From contig OX365950.1 of NCBI GenBank assembly GCA_947247005.1, forward strand, positions 13,962,720 through 14,026,719: a DNA stretch of 64,000 nucleotides, read 5' to 3'. Of this stretch, positions 23,703 through 36,907 are shown piece after piece. The notes under the pieces were generated by a model. That model did not search any database, was not told where the DNA came from, and was given only the letters and a program-made list of their open reading frames with translations. The position numbers were made by a program, and so were the translations under genes. Numbering within the stretch: the stretch's first letter is position 1; every line of letters starts with the position of its first letter. Source of the stretch: Spisula solida. Its lineage: Eukaryota; Mollusca; Bivalvia; Venerida; Mactridae.

Positions 23703-26700
23703 ATGCAGGTAATTCATATAAAATCATATTAATTATTTTCAATTAAATAATTTCAACTTTAATATATTCATTTAAAATATCATCGTATATCTACTTAAAA
23801 TAAAATATATGAACATTGCAATTCAATTCAAATTCAGAAAACTTAACAAAATGTTGCAATATTAGAAATAATTAAATGTGAAATAATATTGTTTAAAAAT
23901 AATTCCTACGATAAGATTATTATGTGCATGTCATTTAACTAGCAACGTGCTTGACTAACGCATACACCATTAAAACATATAAACTTTGTCTTCTGCCATT
24001 TATTTGCATTTACATTAATAATTAATTTCTTTTGATTAAACTATGGCTTTTAATGACTACAGTATACCAATAAGTTTCACTCAGGTGAGCTATCACGCAA
24101 TTAGTCTCATTTTTACGAATGAACATATATACCTATTGCTAAATTAACACAAAAATATGTTTACTCGTTTACTGAAAAGTTCTTAATATATTTGTGAGTG
24201 TGTTTTATATTGAAAGCAGTAACTCTAAATGGCAAACCTGGTGGTGTCCTGCTTACCTTTTCATTGCTATAGTATTTCGACAGGGTCACCAATCTTATTT
24301 ACATTTGCACGAACTGTAATTGAAACCTTAAATGCTAAACTGCATTAGAATATAACCTACATTATGAGCCAATGAAAACGCCGCATTTTCGCGGTTAAAT
24401 GAAAATTTAATCATTAAAATTTTCTCTTAACAGACTTGACGTCTTGCGTTGGCGCTAATTTCTATCGGCCAATCAGAATGCAGAATGTTATATTCTAAGT
24501 TAGTTAGAACATATTAAGTAAATTTTAATGACTAAAAAGGCCTCGCTTCGCTTCGCTCGCTCCGCCCTTTTTAATCATTAAAATTTACTTAATATGTTCT
24601 AACTATAACATAAAATGTTATTGAGAAGGCATCGTATGATATTCGGGATATGGGTATCAGTAGCTCTGGAAAAAAAAAGAATGAACAAGAGTCTCGATTA
24701 CATGTACTAGTATATCGCGCTAACACATAACTACCACACACAGTATGCGAGTAATGAAATTAGTGGAAAAGTATTTCAACACATGCTAGGTTAGACACGG
24801 TGACTATGCCTTTCATCCTTGAGTAAGACATTTTTCTGTAAAAAACATTATTAGCTTGGGGTTTAAGTGACAGATTGCAACCTGCGTGGTGCCACAGTGA
24901 TCAAAACTAACATAACTTATATATATAATATACAAATTGTTAAATAACGCTTATGTTTTTAATAATTATCTTTGAAAATACGATAATAAACCAAAAGGTC
25001 ACTTAACTTGTTTTTCGATTCATCTTCACACAGTATTTGTTGAAGAATTCTATAGTGAACAATTGATATATTTCTTCAAAATTAAATAAATAAATGCAAT
25101 TATATCTCACCTACCTATTTTGGTTTGGAGCTTTTAGACAAATGATGAAGTACGGCAAATATGTTTAAGTGAAATATTAAAATTACCAAAACTATGTAAC
25201 CATGCGTGAAAAGGGATAAGGTATAGATACATGTTAAAGGTGCTGCCTCACAGATTGGGATAAAATTTGTGTATGGCATAATTTTCCTACCTAACCAAGT
25301 ATAACTAGAAAGCTACTGGTGGTTGCTTTATGAAAGATTTATGTCATATATATGCAATTTTAATAACTCTTGATATTTGGCACTCAGTATTTTTCTGTGG
25401 GAAAATATCACAGAGTTTCCTTCCAAAATGTTTTGTGAATTATGTAATTCACACATGATCAAACTGTAACTTCAACAAACTAAAGCCGAAACATCTCGGT
25501 ATACACTTTACACTGTAGAGTGATATTTTATTATCCTCGTCGATAGGTGTGTCTTGGTCTAGGGCATCCCATTACACACCTTACACATTCTGAATTAGTG
25601 TAAGTTTGAATTTGTAAACAAGGTAATAAATAATATACTAAATAAGAGGTTCAAAGATTATTACGTAATTATAGTATTGCATACACAGAACCTGCGAAGC
25701 TTTAACAATTTGATATTTTGTTATATTATTACAAAATGTCTGAATACAGATGATACAGTGCGTTCAAAGTCAAACGAGAACCGTTATAAATATAAACCCG
25801 ACTGTCAGGTAAACTTCCAAGCAAACAATTGGTGTTGTATTAACGTTGTATGAACGTTAGACTCCAACGTTGGGAAAATGTTGGATTCGGTAAACTTTTC
25901 TGTCTTTATATATCGTCATTTTCTAACGTCCATACAATGTCGGGTTCCAACCAAATATCAACCTAAATCCAACCTTTTTCCAACTAAAATCTGATCAAAA
26001 TCAAACCTTCTCCCAACCACTTTCTAACGTCCATTGCAACCATTTCTTAACCAAATTCAAACATTTCCCCAAAAGTCAAAATAAACACTGGTGTTCCTAG
26101 ATACAATGTACCACCGGACAAAAATTAGCTGTCTGACCAAGTAATAGTTATAGATGCATAACTTTCTGGGCACCTCTGCGACGACTTACCACTGGGATTT
26201 CTTCGTTGTCATCAGTCTGTCTTCTTAATGGTGAATTTGACGACTGTTTGGTCCATTTTGAACCCTCAATCAAAAAGGGGGCGAAATTGTTATCAAGTGA
26301 CAGTGTGTATTGCAAATTTTGTCTCCATGACTCAGAGGATGTAATATTTTCATTTTTCGTGAGTCTCCACTGCTTTGGGGCCCTCGAAGACATGTTGATT
26401 AATAATGTTACCAAATGTGGTTTATCAGCTTCCAAGTTCTAAGTCTATCGAATAGTAAATAGTTACTGAGAAAACTGCCTCGTCACACTCTAGGTTCGAG
26501 ATGCATTCTTCCCACTCCTACAGTAGTGTGGTTTACAAGATATATGTTCTTGCTATTCTTCAAATAGGCGTTGAAGATTCTTTTTAACAGCGCTGCAACC
26601 ACGCCAGTTGTTGGAGTAAGGAGAAATCAATGACGAACTTCGGTCAACAATTAAATGCGTTTACTCGCAGCAAATGGTAAAACTAAAAAACAAACCCGGA

Positions 26701-29269
26701 CTAGATACGGTCTACCAATACTCAACACCATACCATGGCGCTCAGTCAATTAATCATATCGTGAAGGAAATTTATTGTTTTCTTTTGAAAAAAATTGTCT
26801 GTGTTCAAAAAAGCACTACCTCGTTGATATTTAACTAATATTACCACCCTGACCAAAAATCAACGTTAGTACAACGTTATGAATCGACGTTGGATTAACG
26901 TTTGTGTTTTAATGTTGTATTAACGTTGGATTTTGGTTGCTGACCAACTAACCAACATACAGCCATAACCCAACGTTATATAACGTCGGGTGTTTGCTGC
27001 GTTGGTTTTACTGGAAATAAATGGATTCGATATCAAATTGTGAAGCGCATTCTAAACATCAAAGGCGCTGTCGTGTAGTGGGTAAACTCACAGTTCATAT
27101 AAGTGTCAATTTTGTAGTTGTAGGTTTATTTTTAAAACATGTATGAATGTTTTAAGTGTTATATTATAATTCTGGTTTAATGAACCGATGCCTGAATTGA
27201 TAAATTCTTTATGTTGTAATGAATATATGATATAATTGTATTAATACAATAATTAAAAAGATACAACTTAATACACAATGAATGAAAACACACCACACAT
27301 ATAAATCTACACAGATTACTACGTTAATCTTTATTTTTGTTACAAGTATTACAAATAAAAAAAGACAATTGTAATAAGATAAAAATCTTAATAAATTCTA
27401 GCCACATGCTTATCCACTCGACTAACGAGACTATCTGAAAACTGGTTTTCAAGTTTTATACAAGTCTAGTAAACAAAAACACTATCCTCAGTTTTACGAC
27501 GAAAATGACAATGTGACATTCTCAAACACTAGTCCGGTTCCGGTTTTGCGGGGTATCTAAATTACGAGATTTATAAGTATGTATAAGTATAGGTGATTTA
27601 TTCTGGACATTCATCTAAAAAGGCCGGTTATGTCATTCCGAGTATCATTGAAATGGCAAGTTCCTTTAAATTAAATTCTGAATGGTTGGAACTGCCTCTT
27701 TTAATCTGCAATTATATAGATAAATATATGTTTTATAAAACTTGTAGTTGGTGGGCATTGTCAAATAAATGTTCAATTGTTTCCGGTGACGCTTTACAAA
27801 AATAGCAGTTTTGATTTTGCTTAAAATAATAAAAATTATTTAGTTCCGAGTAATATGTATTATTTCGTATTGCAACCACTGAATATTTGAATCACTTGTA
27901 AATTAAAGGGTGTAGCACAAATCGCGAGCCAGTCCTTATCATTAAAGTTAATTTTTTTTTCCTTCCATTTTTATTTGCACGTTGGCGCCGATTGCGATTT
28001 TGTCATAACGTCGTACATAAGTGGTGTACTTTCTTAAATTTTAGAATGTCTTTGTAGCACGGCTATGGAATGGTTGAATAAGCTTTTTATGCTTCAAATT
28101 GAACAACAAAGCAGTATTATGTTGTTTTTATTACTGTGCAATTGTCGTATTGAATGGTAGAATGTTATCTACGATTTTATGTAAACTGCATCTATTTACT
28201 ATAAAAGTCAATACGAATTTTCTCGTCATATCCTGCCCAACTAAACCTCTAAAATATGTTTAATTTATATTTTGTCAATTAGATTAAGAGTTATATCAAG
28301 TGAAATACAAACTCTCGTTGCTTCACATAATCGTGATAACCTGACAATGATTGGATTTGTACACATGTAGACCAAGCAACATGTGTATCTTTAATTGTTG
28401 GTTATTTGCATAAAAGATCAATTTCAAGAACCTCTTATTGGACAACATAATTTCCCTGTCCCGAACACATGGCATTTTGAAACTAGAATAGTTCGTATTG
28501 AAGAATATGATACACACCTGAATGCCATTATCAAAATCTTCTTAATTATGTTTTTATTAATTCGTATATTACAATCTGGAATTACATGGCTCCGAATCAT
28601 AGTAATCGCTTATTAGTTTTATGATTATAGAGAATATTAAAAACGACACAATACAACAGTTTGGAATTCAAACAAAAGTATATGGTTTGAACACGGAGAT
28701 TTTAACAACGTTCTATATCTTTTCAGGGTTCAACATTCACGATAATGGCGTTAGGTTTGCTCGCTGTTGTGTCGGTCACGCTGTCGGCTGCCATAGATAA
28801 AGGTACAACAAAAGACGACAGGACCACTCGTCTTCTTTTAAGAATATTCCAATCACGTAATAAACATTTTCACGATGACAATACAGCAAACGATATATAC
28901 GATAATAAACTGAATAACAAAACAATTATACATTCTTCTGAAAAAATAAATTCAAGCCTAGTAAATACTCCAGACAATCTTATATCCGTTCAGAAAAAAT
29001 CCCAGGATAATACGCCATGGAAATGTAACACGGGAGATCATTGGTTAGAACTAAATAATCATTATCCAAGATTCGTCAAGGAGGTTTACTGCACTAGCAC
29101 TACTTGTATGGATGACTTTTACGCCTGCCAACCACGACTCTATACCATCGAGATCCTTACCGGGCGTCAGAATGATGAAGACATTGACTACGGCTTGCCG
29201 AGGGGTATAAGAGAAAGCTGGAAATTTGTTGAGATGGAAGTATCTGTGGGATGCTACTGTGGCAATTGA
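23703..29269 (+). CDS. PTTH/Trunk-like cystine-knot prohormone
   Basis: Exon 1 (23703-23708) encodes only Met-Gln before a CAG|GTAATT donor. Exon 2 (28727-29269) follows a tttcag acceptor and continues in frame to TGA, giving 182 residues. MQGSTFTIMALGLLAVVSVT begins a good signal peptide. A possible furin site RTTR lies at residues 34-37 and a dibasic KK at 92-93, shortly before the cysteine domain. That domain has six Cys (102, 124, 129, 136, 178, 180). The motifs PRFVKEVYC, ACQPRLYTIEIL, ESWKFVEMEVSV and GCYC match, in order, the equivalents in insect prothoracicotropic hormone. The family forms secreted cystine-knot ligands that in insects activate the Torso receptor kinase. N-glycosylation motifs (NKT, NSS) lie in the propeptide. 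The family call is firm; the role in this animal is unknown. A downstream Met (28745) would give a shorter signal peptide. Confidence 0.85.
24502..24604. mobile_element. Hairpin element B
   Basis: Arms of about 40 bp (AGTTAGAACATATTAAGTAA and its complement) surround a GC-rich tip containing CTCGCTTCGCTTCGCTCGC. Just upstream are a CCAAT-type word GCCAATCAGAAT (24469) and TTGACGTC (24437). Confidence 0.75.
25238..25495. mobile_element. piggyBac-like MITE, copy 2 (right end missing)
   Basis: TTAA at 25234-25237 is followed by AGGTGCTGCCTCACAGATT and interior sequence matching the copy at 35743, up to about the AATTATGTAATTCACAC block. No right terminal repeat was found, so the copy appears truncated. 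Confidence 0.6.
25820..26998. mobile_element. Element with AACGTTG-rich ends
   Basis: Both ends are rich in AACGTTG/CAACGTT words, and the outer edges are AGCAAACA at the left and TGTTTGCT at the right. It spans 1179 bp and encloses the gag-like frame. The type is not identified. Confidence 0.5.
26148..26435 (-). pseudogene. Retrotransposon gag-like fragment
   Basis: A 95-codon minus-strand frame with APKQWRLTKNE, ESWRQNLQYTLSLD and NNFAPFL. I associate this pattern with the N-terminal gag region of LTR retrotransposons abundant in molluscs. The frame stops soon after an AQKVMHL segment, so it is a relic. Family attribution is from memory. Confidence 0.6.
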
Positions 29270-29317
29270 CATCTTCTTCTATAGTATTAATCATCCGCTG
29301 TATGTATACACCCTACC

Positions 29318-29323
29318 AATAAA
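29318..29323 (+). terminator. Poly(A) signal of the hormone gene
   Basis: AATAAA 49 bp after the stop codon, a normal distance for a compact 3' UTR. Confidence 0.6.
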
Positions 29324-32300
29324 AATGGATAATAATTCGACTGCTGTGTTGACAACTGTTCTAATAATAGTGTATTATTTATCAACAATATAGTGCAATA
29401 TAAGCTGAGCAAATGTTCAAACTATACCTTTTTTCATAATTGTCTTTAGAATTTCGCTTTGAGAGGTTTTGTTTTTATTTACTGCTTTGACATAGTTCCT
29501 TCTCTCCACAGGGAGAGTAGGGCTATGGACGATGTTCATGTTGATGTATGTCTTCATTTGTTAAGAATTATGATATTTTATGTGACTCAGTAACAAAACA
29601 GATCGAGGATTTGTTAGATTTCTGTTATGAGATAAAAAATATTTCCGTAAATTGTTTAACTCTAGCTTTCCTGATCGAATGACTTATAAAGAAGTACATT
29701 GTATCTTAAACACAGTCACATCAGCCTAGTTGGAACAATTTTCAGTATGTATATGTTAGAGTTAATGTAATGCTTTCCTCCTTTACCTTAGGGAGTGTTA
29801 AAGATCGAGGTAAACGCTCTTTGAAGAAAACCTTTTATAAAAACCCTGACTGACTTAGTGTTTGTTAAACGCCCAATCCGTAAAACCCCGCGCATTTTAA
29901 TCGAATTACTTCCCGTAAAAGGCGCATTTTTGTCAAAATAGAACATTCTTCAAGGAATAGAATACGGAAACTAAGCCCAGCGATTGATCGAAAATGCTGA
30001 GCAACACTAAATGAGTGAAATAACGATTCGAATGTATAAACTAAACGCAACCATTTCCTTTTCAATACCAAACACAAAAACTACAGATGTTATAGGTTTA
30101 GATGTGTTTGTAATGCAATAATTATTGATCACGTTCAACGATAAAGTTTGACCGAACGTGTTTCATTTAAAAATACCCTGTTACAACAAAGTCCATGTTT
30201 TCTCAACTAAGAGTGACATGTCTGTATTCTGTGAAAGGATGTTACTGCAATTATTAAGTTCACTTAGTTAAATTTTCATATCCTGTTATATAAAGTGAAA
30301 AGCCTCTTTAACTGTGTGATATCTATTATTCTTCTAAAATTGATCATGTTTAATTCACTGAATACACCAAACGAGTATTATAAGTTCATGTTTGTTTCTT
30401 ATAAGCTGTTATTAATGTCGTTAAGGACTGAATGAAGTCGGCTTAGTTACAAAACTAAGAATGGCTAAATGTCAATGTTCTAATTAATCATTTCTATTTT
30501 AATGACTTACTAAAAAATGATTTCCTTTTTTTAAGCTTGATTTTCTGAAGCAAACGTTTTTGTTAGCCACATTTATAGACTCATTTTACTGAGAAACATA
30601 TTTACTTCAATATCATCTTTCTAGGGTTGTAAAATGTCAAATTGGTTATATGTCTTTATCTAAATAGTACGATCTTAAAACCTTAAAGCAATATGATGCT
30701 TATCTGTCGTTTATTTGTTTTTACCCAATAAGATATTAAATAATATTAAAAAATGAACATATATATAAGTCAGTATACAACACCAGATATCAGATCACAG
30801 TGTAATAAGATATTGGTCGAAAGGTTTCCTTGGGTAAAAGGTACTGACAACAACTTGATATGGTATAACTGTGTGTGCCTCTTCAGCCCAAACATTTACC
30901 TACATACGTTTCGTATTACTCAAATGTACGTCATACTTTATGTTTTACTAGTAGATATATAACATACGAGTACAAATACTGTCGGTTGTCAACAAATGTC
31001 ACGAACAGTTCCTTATAAATCTTATAGGAAGACAAAAGAAATATTAAGGGGCATACGCAAAATATTAACGAATGAATAATTTCAAAAGAATATGGGAAGC
31101 ATCGACTAGGCATCAAAGGTGAACAATAAATGAGTTGTTAATTAATATGGCTACCAAATGATGATTGCAACACCCATGCACGACTACACTACACAACTAC
31201 ACACTACACTACACAAACGTGCTAAACCGCCACTTTAAATTTCGTCTATGTTTTGTCAAACATGCATGTATTCACATTTAATTGCGATTACTGATACTTA
31301 AAAATGAGGTGCAACTGATTACTGGGTTATTTTGGCATTTATGCAATCAAATTCGGTGCATTCGACTTATTGCGTAATTTATTGTATACCTATGATGTAA
31401 CAAGGATTCTGATTGGCTTAGACGGCCTGCACGAGAGGTCAATAAATTTTAATATACACCTCCCGAAATCGAGGCTGTTGTGGATATAACATTTATATGA
31501 CGTGACGTCATTGCTTGCGACATAACGTTCCATACAACGTAACGTCATTTCCCGTGTCATTTGGCCTGCAAAAGCTCATACATATTATTTATACGCTCTA
31601 TCTAGCCAGTTATAATAAATGCCGTTAGTTAATATGTGGATACTCTCTCATACACATGCATAATAAGGGAATTATTAGCTAGAATATTTGAATAGGACTC
31701 GTCTTTTACTTCTATTGCATACACTTTCCTAAAGAGAGACTGGACGTTATCATAATTAAAAAGAGCCTATGTGTTTTATTTCTTTGACTGATGGGATGGT
31801 ATATAATATAACAGTTGTTGACTTTTTTTTCGATGAATATGATGTTTAGTTGACCTTCAAAAAGTGATATTGACCGATGACTTCGTCATTGGTCAATATC
31901 ACTTTTTGCAGATTAGCAAACATCATATTCACTCAACGTTAGTCAATAACAGTATAATATAGCATGATCTGTTCTTGCTTGACATGTGCACCAAAATCCA
32001 TGAGTGTGTACATTTTGTACATAAGCAAATTGATGAATGTCCGTTTATGAAAAACAATTTCATGAGAGTACCTGCATTATCAGCAATGTTTTGTACACAT
32101 TATGAGGTAACAATATTAGGTAATACACATGTATTTCAAAGTTACATAATTTGTAGAAGAGGCCACATTCTCCAGTGAAAACAATTTTATTACTTGCTTG
32201 AAGTTCTATGTTGTATGTTTTATTACATACGAAAGGATTTTATTACAGATATTTAAATTGTATCGACAATTCTCAGTGAGCACTGGGTGTAACTAACACT

Positions 32301-32689
32301 TATTGTCGATTATTCAACTACATATCACATACTTCTTTGCATGACAAAGTTATAAATATTTGTCCAGCGGACGACACAAAGTGTGATAATAATTATTTAT
32401 GTATTTATTTAAAATATTTATTTATTTATTAGTGAAAAATTTGTTCAAAGTAGTACTAGTGAGATGAGAATAAAACTCCTTAAACATGTTGTGTTATATT
32501 TGTTTCTTTTTTTATTTATAATGTATAACTTTCTAGGAATACCTTTTTGGTTTATTAGCTACACGATCGCGATCAGTTAGTAAGACTATTTATCTTTCAT
32601 GGCATAAAGCCCGTCACAATAGAGGACAAATGAACCTGAAGATCGTTTCAGAATGAGTCGGAGTGTCGTCAGAATGAACATTCGAAGTA
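29324..32689. other. Gene-free stretch
   Basis: No credible exon was seen. It holds an ACTAC-rich simple repeat near 31180-31217, a block with TGACGT-type motifs and an inverted CCAAT word (31405-31560), and hairpin element C. Confidence 0.5.
31834..31931. mobile_element. Hairpin element C
   Basis: TGAATATGATGTTTAGTTGA at the left pairs with AACATCATATTCA at the right. The centre AAAGTGATATTGACC, GATGACTTCGTCAT, GGTCAATATCACTTT is almost perfectly self-complementary. Confidence 0.75.
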
Positions 32690-35015
32690 CGAGGGCCACT
32701 TAAAAAGTATTAATCAGTGGGCGATAAATCAACATCATTGCCTCTGACAATATCAAAAGTGTACATTTTCTTAAAGATCAATCTCTCAGCTAGACATTCG
32801 TGGTATTTTCATCATTTAATGTGGAATAATTTCCATTTTATTGATATTCAAACAGGACATGGTTTAAAGCACTGGACAAAGAATACCTCATAAATACGTA
32901 AGAAAATTGTGTTATATGGGCTCATACGATTTCGGAGCGTTGTTGCCAAATGAAATTGGACTCTTAAATTGCAATCCATAATTTTGAAAACAGTAATTAT
33001 TATCAGACTATAGCAATATAAACAAGTAACATCCTAGACTCAAAATATCACACTGACACCCTAATTAATATTAGATATATACTAGGTAAATAAACACCAA
33101 TTTATTCATAATATGTCATTTTTTCTAGATTACTATGTGTAGTTTCATTCGTCGGACGATTTTAATCATTTTTACCTCAATTTTATGTTTTACAACAAAA
33201 TTTTATGTTCCAGCCCAATTTTAAAAAAGTAGGAGGGGTAATGTTATACCCCCTATTTATGAGAAACAAAGAAAATTCACCACTGTTGCCCATTTCATGT
33301 AATTCTTCTGATATAAAATTACTATGATGTGGTTTTATTTTTGTTTTCAATATTATTGTATTAGGGATATGACGTCATAAATCTACAATACGTATTTTTT
33401 GGTCAGGTGATCATGTTCTTTGGGCTGTAGTAAAGAACAAATTATGAATAATTCAGGACATATTTATCGTGAGAAAGATAGTAACATATACGTGGGTTGA
33501 TCGGGAAGTTCGTAAAATTATGTTGTGAATCTTATGTTATTGTTCGTTAGGAATAATAAATAATACCATCACAATATTCGATACATTATCATACTCTCTG
33601 ACAAAAATGATAAAAATGCGTCAAACAGTTACATAATAACGTCGATTTATAAACAGTCACTATGCATACATGCCGCACACCAGAAAACTAAACGACGTCA
33701 CATAACGTCATACGCAATTTATGTCTAAATGTATGGAGTACTTTCCCCATGTAGTCACTACATTAGACTACGAATTTCTGATTTCCGACATACCTAGCCC
33801 TTTCGTACAGATCTCATGGATAGTTAAAGGATAAATAAAGAGTTCGCGGACAATTAATCTAACTAAAGATTTTACGTCCGTGGTTTTCGGATGATTCCTC
33901 TCACTTTTCACGTACACACGAAATCACTGTCTACGGCTACCTTTCTCTTTTGTTGTCGTCAATTGATCTTCTGAGCGCTTTGAATCGTATGTGCCGTTTG
34001 TAGGTAACTGCCGGACTTTACGCTTATAAATTATCGCACCTTTTCATTATTTCGCTGGTTTCAATTAGTGTTTTTCATATGCACACGCAACTTTCTCATA
34101 ACACGCCTCAATTCAAAGTCACCCGTTGACGGCATGACGCCGTTTCCGTTTCAGTGACTGTTCAGATAAACACAGTGTTAATTTAATAACGGATGTAGTA
34201 AACAACATTATAATTTTATGGAAATGACCCCATGGCGTATGATGTAACATATTTGCGTGAAGTTTAGCCATATAGAATACTTCAAAAATGGCATTGTTTC
34301 AGGACAACGAATGACGAAAACTATAGCAATTTTGGTATGCGGCAACCAGGTGTTGCAGCGTTGCCAAGAGTACCGTCAATTGTCGCATAAGTTTGCGGAG
34401 TTTTATTCCGTTCTATAATTCAACTGCAATCAAGTCGATCGTCTTGATAATAAAGTTTCATCAATATTTAACTAGAAACCAATACTTTATAAGCAAATTA
34501 TACGAACTTCTCGATCACCCCTTGTATAAATGTATAAAAAAGCTACATGTTTTACTTTCCCACTGAGACGTACAGTAGTACAATGCAGCAACAACGTTTA
34601 GGGTATAGTCCCAGCAAAATGCAGTTTTGGAGTATTTCGAACATGGCAGATTCCCTGTACAAGTAAATCCATTTAGACTGTCTAAACAATAATGTTGATT
34701 CAGCACTAGTTAAACAAGTATACGTTGCATAAAATCTGCAAATTTCAAATAATCGGATAAATACTATAGAAAGTATGACCATTAATATCAACCCTTACGT
34801 CTACTGATATACCTTATTTTCTCGCAATTCCAGTGTTTCATACCCCTATTTGTTCAATGTCATATGGATGAATGGATATTTTACCGATTGCAATATTGTT
34901 CTATTGGTTAGCTAAGGAAGGTTGTATCTTTCAGAAAATATCCACTTTTATACACATTGATTGAATATTAAAACGTATTATTGGCCACTGATTAATACTT
35001 TTTAAGTAGCCCTCG
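32690..35015. mobile_element. 2.3 kb element with mariner-like inverted ends
   Basis: CGAGGGCCACTTAAAAAGTA at the left is matched by an inverted copy ending CTTTTTAAGTAGCCCTCG at the right, and similarity continues for about 120 bp inward with mismatches. The CGAGGG...AAAAAGTAT ends resemble mariner termini. No transposase frame is recognisable inside, so it is a non-autonomous or decayed copy. Confidence 0.5.
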
Positions 35016-35037
35016 CATACGAGTACAATGTAGGCCT

Positions 35038-35271
35038 GGGCTGGTATTCACAAAGCATCTTAAGTGAAAACTTAAATATTTTTACTTAAGTTAAATATTT
35101 GAGAAGCTCATATGTCCTGCAACTTGAAGAATAATCCATGTTTTCTTACAGATTATTGTAGCTCTTTACTTAATGCTTCTAAACCATGTAAATAATTGAT
35201 AATCTTGATTTAACTGTTAAGCGAATACACTTAAGTAAGTGTTTCCTTAAGATGCTTTGTGAATACCGCCC
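35038..35271. mobile_element. MITE with GGGCTGGTATTCAC ends, copy 1
   Basis: Left GGGCTGGTATTCACAAAGCA and right TGCTTTGTGAATACCGCCC form inverted repeats of about 27 bp (234 bp in all). A related copy lies at 46025-46285. Confidence 0.75.
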
Positions 35272-35742
35272 CTGGATATTGGAAGTTCATTCTAAAACAA
35301 GCAGCCTGCATTCCTAGTCTGTTCCAAATCACCAAGAGCGTGTACTTACCAATCAGTGATATTTTTCCGCTTTTCTTAAAAGTATAGAAATCAAAACTCG
35401 TGGAACTTTGCACGTTGTATTTTACATAATTATGTCATATAACATTTTTTGAGATACTGACGATCAAATGAAACAAAGTAAAAACTAAACATGAAATAAA
35501 TATATTTTGATACAGAAAATGATGAAAAAATCTAGATGATCGAACTTGTTTTCAGAGTAATCAGCCCTTTTTGAAGTGTGTATGAATTTATTTTACAATA
35601 ACATTGAAATTAGTAATTTTGTGGTGGTGATCAAGTATGTCATTTTTATACGGTTTTTGTGATCTAAATAATAAAGCAGGTTCCAATATAGTTTGGTTAC
35701 ACATTGTTATACATGACGAAGATACCAAAATTGGTGTATTAA

Positions 35743-36279
35743 AGGTGCTGCCTCACAGATTAAGCTAAAACTTTTGTATATCGTGATTGTCCAACCTAAC
35801 CAAGAATTGATGTAATAGAAAGCCATTGACGGTTGCTTTATGAACGATTTAGTGTAAATAAGCAATTTTAACCACTCTCGATATAGCCCACTGAGTATTT
35901 TTCTCTTAAAAAAAAAGCGCTAAGTTTCCTTCCAACATGCTTTGGGAATTATGTAATTCACACGTGATCGAACTGTGACATTAACAAACTACATCGTAAA
36001 CACTAGTGAGGTATTTGTTTCTTTTTCCGATTCGTTTTATCCAATGCGAACAAATTCAGGCAATTTAAGTAATAGTAGTATTAATTCTATAGGGTATTAA
36101 TACGTTATAGATTGTTTATGTAAGAATACTAAATAACTACAAAATGCCGAAGTTTCTAAAGTTAATTTAGATGCCAGTGTGGTTGTTTATGGGATATACA
36201 GGCAACTATACCAAAATTACGCGAATATTTTACAATTTTATTTTATTTTTTCAATACACCAATATGTGAGGCAGTCCCT
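35743..36279. mobile_element. piggyBac-like MITE, copy 3 (537 bp)
   Basis: AGGTGCTGCCTCACA at the left and GTGAGGCAGTCCCT at the right, flanked by TTAA on both sides (35739-35742, 36280-36283). Longer than copy 1; the extra DNA lies in the right half. Confidence 0.8.
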
Positions 36280-36907
36280 TTAAGTTTCACCCAACTTCAT
36301 ATTTAATAGCATCCTGGTTAAATCCTTATAATTTGTTTCCAACATTCAACTTTTAAAATTATTCTGTAAAGTAATTCTACTGATTAAGTTCTGAAAAATT
36401 ATGCAATAAAACATGTATGTCACCGACTTACCTTTACCTTTTTCATTAAAATTGCTTAAATGCTGAGAAAATCAACGAAAACGTATACAATAAAATTTAT
36501 TAAACATGCAAATATCATGACAACATATAAATTTGTAATCAACAATAAACAAACATTATAATACAAACCAGACACCCGAAAAAGTCATTCGGAAGAAATA
36601 ACTTGTTTATATCTCGCCCACCCATCTATTTTGTAAAGTAATAATTATTGTTTCAGGATTTAAACCGTCATTTCGTCCATTTGGAATTATGACAACTACT
36701 CATGTGTGAATTTCAACAAATTGTTCAACTTAATTAAGTTGTTTAACTAGCGATGAGGATTCATGCAATAGACCCAGGTACACAAAAATAGTTTTCAGAA
36801 CAAGGCTAAAGCTCAGTATTGTTAAGCTATTTTGAAAGTATTTGTCGCGTTATGCAATTCTATTTTCCTGAGCTTGTACTAAGTGATTTATACCTCTTCA
36901 TTCCTTG

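Larger units (their letters stand above)
23709..28726. other. Intron of the hormone gene, 5.0 kb
   Basis: No additional exon was found. It holds hairpin element B, a truncated piggyBac-like MITE and an element with AACGTTG-rich ends that encloses a gag remnant in antisense. Confidence 0.65.
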
